Positions 9,343 through 16,108 of a stretch of DNA of 22,664 nucleotides are shown one piece after another. The stretch is from IMG/VR virus record IMGVR_UViG_3300020436_000100, positions 1 to 22,664 of that record. One strand, 5' to 3'. A program made the position numbers and the translations under genes. The stretch's first letter is position 1. The number at the start of each line of letters is the position of its first letter. This DNA is from a virus. The notes under the pieces are model-generated. The model worked only from the letters and a program-made list of their open reading frames with translations, was not told the DNA's origin and did no database searches.

Positions 9343-9375
9343 TTGCATTCCCGCCTGGGATATGATACGGCCAGG
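9343..9375 (+). promoter_or_regulatory. Promoter/operator element similar to 7406-7442
   Basis: TTGCAT, then CCCGCCTGGG, TATGATA and CCAGG in the same order as at 7406-7442, where the equivalent is TTGACA, CCCGCCTGGG, TATGATA, CCAGG. The box spacing here (TTGCAT to TATGAT, 12 bases) is too short for a good sigma70 promoter, so the conserved part may be a protein-binding site rather than the promoter. Confidence 0.5.
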
Positions 9376-9403
9376 GGGCGGTTATGAGACTCATTCTCAT
9401 TTA

Positions 9404-9417
9404 GCGCGGCCGCGCAC
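9404..9417. repeat. CG palindrome and right copy of direct repeat
   Basis: GCGCGGCCGCGC (9404-9415) is a perfect 12-bp palindrome, the same core as at 7587-7598. GGCCGCGCAC (9408-9417) repeats the sequence at 7287-7296. GC content falls to the genome's usual level immediately to the right. Upstream, ATGAG (9384-9388) and CTCAT (9396-9400) can pair. Confidence 0.5.
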
Positions 9418-9477
9418 CCCTTCACGTACAACTTGGGATATTTTGCAGATTTCTAAAAGGGTGCTTAAAAAAATTTC

Positions 9478-9506
9478 TTGACTTTCATACTCTTCTTCGA
9501 TATAAT
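9478..9506 (+). promoter_or_regulatory. Sigma70-type promoter for the rightward genes
   Basis: TTGACT, 17-base spacer, TATAAT with the shared TTTCTTGACTTT context. It launches the rightward block starting at 9565. The intergenic stretch 9224-9564 holds four regulatory elements and no gene. Confidence 0.85.
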
Positions 9507-9564
9507 ATTTCTAGAAAATTTCATAGGAGTACCAAAAAGCACTCTCCGGAGTCAGAGAATCACA

Positions 9565-10029
9565 ATGATAGAAGTAGCTGCGGCTGTGTCCATGGCAACC
9601 TCTGCGTATAAAGCAATTAAGACTGCCGTAGAAACTGGCAGAGAAGTAGAGGACATGCACTCCTTTTTTGCGCGCTTCTTTGATGCAAAAGAATCTTTGT
9701 CTGAAGCTGCAGTAAAATCGCAAAATCCTTCCATGGTAGGCAGTATTTTTGCAGGCAGCAGTGTCGAAGCACAAGCACTCGAAGTTACATCAGCAAAGTA
9801 TAAAGTGGCAGCAATTGAAAAGCAACTACGTGAATACTTAATCTATAGTGGACAAGCTGACTTTTATGATGACATGATGAAAGAACGCCGAGTAATTCGC
9901 CAACAACGAATTCAGGCAGCCGAAGCACGAGCTCGAAAGCGAGCATTCTGGATTGATGTAGGAGCAGTAATTTTTGGTTTAGTATCAGTTATAGCAATTT
10001 TTACAGGATTTTTAGCAATTGTAAGATGA
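9565..10029 (+). CDS. 154-aa helical protein with C-terminal membrane anchor
   Basis: Starts MIEVAAAVSMATSAYKAIKTAV and is nearly all helix: KAIKTAVETGREVEDMHSFFARFFDAKESLSEAA, then a coiled-coil candidate (SSVEAQALEVTSAKYKVAAIEKQLREYLIY), a basic stretch RVIRQQRIQAAEARARKRAF, and one membrane helix at about 131-152 (VGAVIFGLVSVIAIFTGFLAI). The frame is open back to a TTG in the promoter, but the ATG at 9565 follows the plausible leader and AGAGAATCACA. I have seen this type of protein beside structural genes in marine phages; function unknown. Its TGA overlaps the next start (ATGA). Confidence 0.75.
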   Translation: MIEVAAAVSMATSAYKAIKTAVETGREVEDMHSFFARFFDAKESLSEAAVKSQNPSMVGSIFAGSSVEAQALEVTSAKYKVAAIEKQLREYLIYSGQADFYDDMMKERRVIRQQRIQAAEARARKRAFWIDVGAVIFGLVSVIAIFTGFLAIVR

Positions 10030-10637
10030 AAATATTAATCGCCTGCGAATACTCGGGCAGAGTAAGAGATGCATTTACAAAGAAAGGCCACTATGCTATG
10101 TCGTGCGATATTTTGCCGACTGAAAGCGAAGGGCCCCATTATCAGGGTGATGTACTCGATGTGCTAAATGATGGATGGGATATGATGATCGCGCATCCAC
10201 CTTGCACATATTTAGCATCATCTGGCCTACACTGGAATAAGAAACGTCCAGAGCGAGCACTGAAAACAGAAGCAGCTTTGGAGTTTATCACAACTTTGTG
10301 GAAGTCGCCCATCAAGAAGGTAGTTTTGGAGAATCCTGTGGGCTGCATCAACACACGACTCAAGTTTATGCCGAAGCCTCAATATGTCCATCCCTATATG
10401 TTTGGAGATGACGCTAGCAAAAAGACAGGGCTATGGATGAGAGGTCTAGGCAAACTTGAACCAACAGATATGATACCGCCACGAATCGTTGAGACCCCGT
10501 CAGGAAGAAAGTATCAAAGATGGGGCAATCAATATGATTGTGGACGAGATAACACACCAAACACACCGGATCGTGCAAAGATACGATCTTTGACATTTCA
10601 AGGCCTGGCAGATGCTATGGCGAATCAGTGGGGCTAA
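10026..10637 (+). CDS. Cytosine-C5 methyltransferase-like protein
   Basis: 203 aa. N-terminus MKILIACEYSGRVRDAFTKKG-H is a SAM-binding Rossmann start (ACEYSGRVRDAF in place of F.G.GG). Then CDILPTE...HYQGDVLDVL, a HPPC60TYL motif that corresponds to the PC motif with the catalytic cysteine, and VVLENPVG (101-106), equivalent to the ENV motif. The protein is shorter than typical C5-MTases and lacks an obvious target-recognition domain. It belongs to a phage family usually labelled DNA methyltransferase-like; activity is not certain. Role might be masking phage DNA from host restriction. ATGA overlap with the upstream gene. Confidence 0.8.
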   Translation: MKILIACEYSGRVRDAFTKKGHYAMSCDILPTESEGPHYQGDVLDVLNDGWDMMIAHPPCTYLASSGLHWNKKRPERALKTEAALEFITTLWKSPIKKVVLENPVGCINTRLKFMPKPQYVHPYMFGDDASKKTGLWMRGLGKLEPTDMIPPRIVETPSGRKYQRWGNQYDCGRDNTPNTPDRAKIRSLTFQGLADAMANQWG

Positions 10638-10638
10638 C

Positions 10639-10935
10639 ATGATAACTTGGACTATTGAAGCTTTGGAATATGATAATACAGACTCAAACTTTCCAAAGCG
10701 AGTAACTCATATACACTTAAAAGCAAAACACTCAGAAGGCCCAGTACATAATTTTTGTTATGAAGTTCCACCTCCTCAAGAGGGAGATTCTTATGTTACT
10801 TTTGAAGATATAACAGAAGCTTGGGCAGTAAATTTATGGAACTCTATAGATGCTTCTGAGGGTGGAGGAACAGAAGCCTATCTAAATGAACTTGCAGAGT
10901 CTACAGAAAAAGGACAAGGACTTCCCTGGACTTAA
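10639..10935 (+). CDS. 98-aa phage hypothetical (MITWTIE family)
   Basis: Begins MITWTIEALEYDNTDSNFPK, followed by RVTHIHLKAKHSEGPVHNFCYEV, EGDSYVTFEDITEAWAVNLWNSID and a hydrophilic tail. The M-I-T-W-T-I-E opening with a beta-sheet core and VTFEDITE.W helix resembles a small protein found near tail-fibre genes of many marine phages (DUF7936-like); function unknown. The track frame extends upstream to 10612, inside the methyltransferase, but the ATG at 10639 is one base after that stop and is the natural start. Confidence 0.75.
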   Translation: MITWTIEALEYDNTDSNFPKRVTHIHLKAKHSEGPVHNFCYEVPPPQEGDSYVTFEDITEAWAVNLWNSIDASEGGGTEAYLNELAESTEKGQGLPWT

Positions 10936-10939
10936 TTAA

Positions 10940-13570
10940 ATGGCAACCGTAACTAGTAGTAGCATAATACTTCAATCCATTACTACTTTAGGAGGAGGGA
11001 CAGGTTCATATCCTTCTTCTGGAAATGGATTTACAACTGTTACAGTAAATTATGGAGATACTGTAGTTGTTCCTCTTAGAAGTGGAAGCACAGGAACAGG
11101 TGCAGGTACTTCAAACTACGGAAATAGACCAAATGGAAATACTAGTACGGGAGGAACTTTTACTAGACCTTCTTTTAACTTCTCTTCAACTTACCCTACA
11201 CTTAACGCAACTATTTCCAATATACAATATGATGGTTTGATTAGTTTTTGGTGTGGCCCCTCAGATGGAGGAAGTAGTGTAGGTTGGAGAGGTCGAGTCA
11301 GAGTAATTGTAAATAAAGATACTTCAATTAGTCTGAACAGTTCAAATGTTGTATTTAAAAGTTCAGATACTTCTTATCAGAATGGATTAACAGGTGGAGG
11401 TGCCGGAACAATCTACTATGCAATGAGTTCTTCTAGTATTGCAAATGGAACTAATATAGATGCTTTAAGAACGGGAGGAGACTCTCGATACGTAGCAAGA
11501 ACTTTTACCACTGCTTCAAGTAAGCCTTTTTCTACGTCAGGATCTGGAGCACAAATAACTAATCATCTACCTACTAGTAGTTCACTAACTAAAACAGTTT
11601 ACATTTATGGAGCAAATCTTTTAGGACAAGAAAGTCAATATTTAGGATATAGTTATAATGTAACTCTTACAGCACTTGCCCCAACAGTTACAGCTAGTAA
11701 GTCTATAATTCCAAATGGCTTCGGACTAACTACTAGTTCGAGTGGTACCACTTCTGGTACAATTACATATCAGTGGAGTACATCTGGGGGAGGTCCTAAT
11801 AATAAAGGCTCATATTCAACAGGCTACACAGCTAGTTCTGGTTTAGGAGTTGGAGTAGAGTGGGTAGGAACAACATGGCAAGTTCAAGCGAGAGCAACTG
11901 TAGATAATGGATCTAACTATGTATACAGTAATACATCTTCTGTAACTCTACCCACATACTCACTTACTGGCCCTGCCAGTATACAAGAAGGAAGTTCAGG
12001 AACATTTAGTAATACTCTTACAAATAGTATATCTAGTACTCTTTACTGGCAAGTTACTCCTACCTCAGAATTTTCAACATCAAACGGAAGTGTAGCATCC
12101 GGTGGCTCAGTTTCAGTTTCTCCAACTAGTGATGGAGTTACTGAAGGAACGGAAAGTGCTACATTTAGTCTTTATATTAATAATACTTTTAATTCTTTAA
12201 ATTTAGTAGCGACACGAACTTTTAATATTACAGATCCACCCGCCTCTGTTACTACTCCAGGGCCTCCAGTTGTCTCTCATAGTGATAATGATTCTCAAAC
12301 TGTAAGTGTCCAAGTTGATCTAGATAGTTCAAATCAGGGTTCTGGAGGAACAGTACAATTTGGCGTAAACACTTCAAACGCAGCTCCTACTACTTGGTAT
12401 ACTGGAAGTTTTTATGCGACTACTCAACCTAGAAATACTACAAGATACTATTTTGTAAGAAGATCGACTACTAATGTTTCTAGTAGTACATCACTGACCT
12501 TGCCTTATAAATCAGGAATAATTGATAATAGTATTGTTATAGGTACTTTAAGTCCTACAAGTCCTTTAGCAGCTACCTATGGAGATGATTCTGGAGAAAA
12601 TGTATCTATTCCTTATACAGGAGGAGCGGCAGGAGACCAGTATAGAATAAGATCAAATGATACAGGTGTAAATTGGATGGATACAAAAAATGGAGCTTCA
12701 AACACTTTTAGTCTCTCAGGCTCCTCAACAGCGGGGTATAATCTTCCAGGAGTCGGACAAACTTTTACCTACTTTTTTGAAGGCAGAAGAACTCAAACAG
12801 GAGGAGCAGATCCGAATCAAGCTTCGACCGCAAATTGGGAAGCGCTAACCACCCCAAATATTACTATAGCACGAGATGGTTCTACATACAGTTTTGATAC
12901 AAGTACAGCTACAAATGTAAATGAAAGCGGCACGGCAGTTTGGACAGTAAATACTACAGCAGGAAGTGTTGCAAATGGAACAACTGTTGGGTATACTCTC
13001 AGCGGCACTAATGTAACTGCAGCAGACTTTAGTAATCTAAGTTCCTTAACAGGAGATATTACTATAAACAATAATACAGGAACATTGTCCGCAACTCTTG
13101 ACGAGGACACTACGACAGAGGGAGTAGAGACTGTTAGATTAACCCTCGACAATCAAGACAGTGCAGGTAATAGCACGGGCGGAATATATCGCGAGATAAC
13201 TATTACGGATAGTTCACAGGCAGCAGCTTCAGGAGGGGGGACTACCGTTCCAAGTACCTCTGGGGATTATGGACTTATTTTAAAAAATGCAAGCGGAACA
13301 ACAATAATAGATGAAAGTTCAAGAGTTAGTAATATTATAGATTCAGATACATATAATACCGGTACTGAAGGTAGCTCTAAAGTTTTATTTTCAGGTATAG
13401 ACTGTACAAATCCTGCAGAAACTTCCTTTATAACACATTGGTCTAGTAGCACTTTAGTTTTTGGCCAACCTACGATTGGTAGAAGAAGTAGTGGAGGAGG
13501 CATAGAGTGTATTAAAAGTCAAGGAGATAACTCTGGCGGTCTACTTACAGTTATCCTAATAAGGTATTAA
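10940..13570 (+). CDS. Large tail-fibre/adhesin-like protein with Calx-beta repeats
   Basis: 876 aa, very rich in Ser, Thr, Gly and Asn, almost free of Cys and long helices: a beta-structured extracellular or virion surface protein. Two segments look like Calx-beta domains, about 344-433 (SIQEGSSGTF...GVTEGTESATFSL...FNITDPP) and about 647-758 (TNVNESGTAVW...TTEGVETVRLTL...REITITDSS). The C-terminal ~100 residues (YGLILKNASGTTIIDESSRV...) resemble the start of the next gene product. No signal peptide, so it is probably a virion tail fibre rather than a secreted protein. Likely host receptor binding, by inference. AT-rich codons with frequent ACT/AGT. Confidence 0.8.
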   Translation: MATVTSSSIILQSITTLGGGTGSYPSSGNGFTTVTVNYGDTVVVPLRSGSTGTGAGTSNYGNRPNGNTSTGGTFTRPSFNFSSTYPTLNATISNIQYDGLISFWCGPSDGGSSVGWRGRVRVIVNKDTSISLNSSNVVFKSSDTSYQNGLTGGGAGTIYYAMSSSSIANGTNIDALRTGGDSRYVARTFTTASSKPFSTSGSGAQITNHLPTSSSLTKTVYIYGANLLGQESQYLGYSYNVTLTALAPTVTASKSIIPNGFGLTTSSSGTTSGTITYQWSTSGGGPNNKGSYSTGYTASSGLGVGVEWVGTTWQVQARATVDNGSNYVYSNTSSVTLPTYSLTGPASIQEGSSGTFSNTLTNSISSTLYWQVTPTSEFSTSNGSVASGGSVSVSPTSDGVTEGTESATFSLYINNTFNSLNLVATRTFNITDPPASVTTPGPPVVSHSDNDSQTVSVQVDLDSSNQGSGGTVQFGVNTSNAAPTTWYTGSFYATTQPRNTTRYYFVRRSTTNVSSSTSLTLPYKSGIIDNSIVIGTLSPTSPLAATYGDDSGENVSIPYTGGAAGDQYRIRSNDTGVNWMDTKNGASNTFSLSGSSTAGYNLPGVGQTFTYFFEGRRTQTGGADPNQASTANWEALTTPNITIARDGSTYSFDTSTATNVNESGTAVWTVNTTAGSVANGTTVGYTLSGTNVTAADFSNLSSLTGDITINNNTGTLSATLDEDTTTEGVETVRLTLDNQDSAGNSTGGIYREITITDSSQAAASGGGTTVPSTSGDYGLILKNASGTTIIDESSRVSNIIDSDTYNTGTEGSSKVLFSGIDCTNPAETSFITHWSSSTLVFGQPTIGRRSSGGGIECIKSQGDNSGGLLTVILIRY

Positions 13571-13572
13571 AA

Positions 13573-14229
13573 ATGGCCTATGGAATAAAAATATTTGGAG
13601 CAAATGGTCAAACGATACATGATAGTACTGAGAGCGGTGTAGAATTTTTTGCAGTATCAGGCAGCGGCTCTCTAACCCCTAGTAATACTACAGTAAGTTA
13701 TAATAATCAGACTGAGCTTTTATTTGTACGTCCATCTTCCGGTTATACCTTGGTAAAAGGAAACACAGGCTTTGGTTCCCCTGGATTAACTGTTAGAAGC
13801 ACAACAAATGCAAATGATGGCAACTATGTTGATTATTTTAAATGTATAAAAACAAGTCAAGCAAGTCAAGGCAGTGATGCTTATGGTCTCGAAGTTCTTA
13901 GTCCTCCAGATACAAACGGAAATCAAACTGTAACTTTTTCTAGTAGACGTATGTCTTCAGCAGTAGATATCTTAAAAGTATGGGATCCTCTTACAATAAG
14001 TGGTACTCAAGTCAGTAATAATCAAGCAACTATATACACTGGTTCAACTACTAATGTATATGTTGCTGTTTCTTTTATGTTAGATAATAATGGTAGTCTT
14101 TGGGGAACACTAACGTTTAATTCAAATAGTATAGTCTATACTACTGCAGTTTTTTTACCTCCAAATTTTAGCTCCGCTACCGCTCTACCAAACTATGGAA
14201 GCGTAGTTATAGGCAAGCTTACAGCTTAG
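13573..14229 (+). CDS. 218-aa tail-fibre tip or accessory fibre protein
   Basis: MAYGIKIFGANGQTIHDSTES... continuing with beta-rich Ser/Asn-rich sequence to VVIGKLTA. The YG[IL]-x-[IL]-x-x-[AS]-[SN]-G-x-T-I-x-[DE]-[ES] opening matches the C-terminal domain of the 876-aa protein, so the two share a module. It starts two bases after that gene with AAGG before the ATG. Probably part of the same fibre; no enzymatic motifs. Confidence 0.7.
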   Translation: MAYGIKIFGANGQTIHDSTESGVEFFAVSGSGSLTPSNTTVSYNNQTELLFVRPSSGYTLVKGNTGFGSPGLTVRSTTNANDGNYVDYFKCIKTSQASQGSDAYGLEVLSPPDTNGNQTVTFSSRRMSSAVDILKVWDPLTISGTQVSNNQATIYTGSTTNVYVAVSFMLDNNGSLWGTLTFNSNSIVYTTAVFLPPNFSSATALPNYGSVVIGKLTA

Positions 14230-14237
14230 GAAATAAA

Positions 14238-14759
14238 ATGTCACTAATTATACAATACATAGCAAGTGTTGATGAATCAACAGGAAACATTAGACAATTA
14301 GAGCTAACAGGGAAAGGATTACCTTCAGAAGGACGTATTCCAAATTCAGAGCCTTCACAAATACTTATTCATCTAAAAAGTTCAGATAAAGAAGGATGGG
14401 CAGGGTACAGCTCAGCACAAATTTTAGAACAGTTTTGGTGGTCAGGAGAAGAATGGAAGCATAGAGGTCCTCGACCGGGAGACTTCTATATCTGGAATCT
14501 TACAGACAAAACTTGGGATTTTGATAGAGAAGCTTTTTTAAAAATACTAAGAGATGAAAGAGATTGTAGACTATTTAAATGTGATTGGACTCAAGCAGCA
14601 GACTCTCCACTAAATGATCTTCAAAAAGAAGAATGGAAAATTTATAGACAGGCGCTTAGAGACATTCCAAGTGCTTTTGGAGACGTAGATACTTTACAAC
14701 AAGTAGGCTGGCCTAATCCACCGGATGGAAGTAATATTGAGTTCACTATGGTTTTATAA
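14238..14759 (+). CDS. Tail-fibre assembly chaperone-like protein
   Basis: 173 aa. The C-terminal part from about residue 104, RDERDCRLFKCDWTQAADSPLNDLQKEEWKIYRQALRDIPSAFGD..., has the R-x-x-R-x-x-x-L-x-x-x-D-W-T-Q-x-x-D-x-P-L...W-x-x-Y-R-Q-A-L-R-D-[IL]-P motif of phage tail-fibre assembly/tail chaperone proteins. The N-terminal part is acidic and aromatic (GDFYIWNLTDKTWDFDREAF). These proteins typically help trimerise or attach the fibre. AGGAAATAAA precedes the ATG. It closes the first fibre cassette and is paralogous to 19243-19620. Confidence 0.8.
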   Translation: MSLIIQYIASVDESTGNIRQLELTGKGLPSEGRIPNSEPSQILIHLKSSDKEGWAGYSSAQILEQFWWSGEEWKHRGPRPGDFYIWNLTDKTWDFDREAFLKILRDERDCRLFKCDWTQAADSPLNDLQKEEWKIYRQALRDIPSAFGDVDTLQQVGWPNPPDGSNIEFTMVL

Positions 14760-14779
14760 TACCAACTAAAAAATATACC

Positions 14780-14808
14780 TTGACATTATAGCCCTTTTAA
14801 AGTAGAAT
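14780..14808 (+). promoter_or_regulatory. Sigma70-type promoter giving a leaderless transcript
   Basis: TTGACA, 17-base spacer, TAGAAT. The ATG at 14816 lies eight bases after the -10, so transcription should start at about the A of ATG. The sequence between is all A/T with no Shine-Dalgarno. Confidence 0.8.
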
Positions 14809-14815
14809 ACATTTT

Positions 14816-15283
14816 ATGAGTAAAGAAGTAACTACAATTTCTCCGGAGGGGCTGGAAATTGCAAATTCATATTTGCAGTTTGGGAATATTCGGGCAGTTT
14901 GCGAGCATCTCCAAGTTAGAGAAAACACAGTTGTAGAAGCTTTAAATAAACGAGAAGTAAAGAAGTATATTGATACTGTATATCTTGATGTGGGGTTCCG
15001 CAATAAAAACAATATTGCAAGTGCCTTAGACGAGATTATTGCATCCAAGCTCGAAGAAGCTCAAGAAAGCGGCGTCTATTCTAGTAAAGACTTAGCAGAC
15101 CTGCTTCAAATTGCTCACAAAATGAGAATGGATGAAATTAAAGCACAGGCCGATGCAGAGAAAGCTAATACTACAAATATTCGTACACAAAACAATGTAC
15201 AAATAAATGATGGTAGTGTTCCCTTTGGCCAAGGCAACTACGGAAAGTTGATGGAAAAATTACTAAATGGAACCGACGGTTGA
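14816..15283 (+). CDS. terS: Terminase small subunit-like protein
   Basis: 155 aa. N-terminal HTH: FGNIRAVCEHLQVRENTVVEALNKREVKKYIDTVY, matching the G[NS]..A[AV]..L.V...TV..AL..[RP]EV..Y[IV] pattern of small terminase DNA-binding domains. A long helical middle follows (NNIASALDEIIASKLEEAQESGVYSSKDLADLLQIAHKMRMDE), typical of the oligomerisation domain, then a disordered tail. Small terminase recognises the phage packaging site and regulates the large subunit. No large subunit is visible in this window. Its own promoter lies immediately upstream. The 3' end overlaps the next gene by 17 bases. Confidence 0.7.
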   Translation: MSKEVTTISPEGLEIANSYLQFGNIRAVCEHLQVRENTVVEALNKREVKKYIDTVYLDVGFRNKNNIASALDEIIASKLEEAQESGVYSSKDLADLLQIAHKMRMDEIKAQADAEKANTTNIRTQNNVQINDGSVPFGQGNYGKLMEKLLNGTDG

Positions 15284-15485
15284 CAGTAATCGAGAAAAAC
15301 TTCATTTATTAGAGTCCCGTATGGCAGCTCATGAAGCTCAGTGTGAAGAGCGCTGGAAAACTACTTTCAATAGACTTGATGACATTGATGGTCATTTACA
15401 AAAAATAGAAAGTAGAGTAATGGCAGCTTCAGGGACTATTATACTTTTCTTATTAGGGCTAGTAGCCGCGCACGTTTCTGCTTAA
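15267..15485 (+). CDS. 72-aa coiled-coil + membrane-helix protein (XhlA-like)
   Basis: MEPTVDSNREKLHLLESRMA... forms a coiled-coil candidate through residue 50 (AHEAQCEERWKTTFNRLDDIDGHLQKIESRV), then one C-terminal helix AASGTIILFLLGLVAAHV. This layout (amphipathic helix, then a single C-terminal transmembrane segment) is that of hemolysin XhlA-type accessory proteins, which in some phages assist holin. Here it lies between terminase and fibre genes rather than in the lysis cluster, so assignment is tentative. Confidence 0.6.
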   Translation: MEPTVDSNREKLHLLESRMAAHEAQCEERWKTTFNRLDDIDGHLQKIESRVMAASGTIILFLLGLVAAHVSA

Positions 15486-15487
15486 CT

Positions 15488-16108
15488 ATGGCACGTACAG
15501 TAATCAATGTAACACCTTCAGCAAATCTAGATGGTAGAGATATTTCTGTTGATGGTGCAAAACTTGACACAATAGAGAGCAACGCTACTGCAGATCAGAC
15601 TGCAGCAGAAATTCGTGCCCTTGTAGCTTCTGCAACTAACTCAAATGTATTTACAGACGCACAAGTATCAAAGCTTGCAGGTATTGAAGACGAAGCAACT
15701 GCAGGAGGAGGAGGTGGAGGCACTGGAGCTTCAATTACTGTTTTAAAGTCTCCGCCCGCTACGAGTCATATTCTTCCTGCAGGGTTTGTAATCGGACCGA
15801 ATAATTTAACGTTTAGCGGTACATATCAAATTCCGTCTGGGGATGCAAATGTTCTTCACGTCTCAGAAGCAGACACAATAGCAAATTCAGAAGTTCTAAA
15901 ACAAGAAGCGGTAGACAGAACAGTTTCTACGGATGGTGAAGTTTTTTACGATGAACTACTTATTGGAGATGCAGCAACTTTTACAATCGCAAGCGGCGGT
16001 GAAGTTCATGGAGTATTTCCTCCGTTAGCAGCAGGAGCAGTTGCTGCTAGCACAGGAGCCGATGGATTTAGAACGCTTGCAGCTTTGTATGCACATGGAG
16101 CAATATAA
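15488..16108 (+). CDS. 206-aa tail-fibre/virion protein
   Basis: MARTVINVTPSANLDGRDIS, then VDGAKLDTIESNATADQTAAEIRALVAS...FTDAQVSKLAGIEDEATAGG, a short poly-Gly hinge, then a beta-rich part with GPNNLTFSGTYQIPSGDANVLHV. The [KA]-L-[DA]-x-I-E-x-x-A-T-A-[DG] repeats before a Gly-rich hinge are usual in phage tail-fibre stems. Start on ATG with a weak ribosome-binding site. Stop overlaps the next ATG (TAATG). Confidence 0.7.
   Translation: MARTVINVTPSANLDGRDISVDGAKLDTIESNATADQTAAEIRALVASATNSNVFTDAQVSKLAGIEDEATAGGGGGGTGASITVLKSPPATSHILPAGFVIGPNNLTFSGTYQIPSGDANVLHVSEADTIANSEVLKQEAVDRTVSTDGEVFYDELLIGDAATFTIASGGEVHGVFPPLAAGAVAASTGADGFRTLAALYAHGAI

Noticed and set aside
9242-9481. Plus-strand 79-aa ORF in the intergenic region before 9565
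   Set aside because: It covers three regulatory elements, lacks a ribosome-binding site and has no protein-like pattern.
12817-13503. Minus-strand ORFs within the 876-aa fibre gene
   Set aside because: Shadows of a Ser/Thr/Gly-rich coding frame; the antisense of such codons rarely gives stops.
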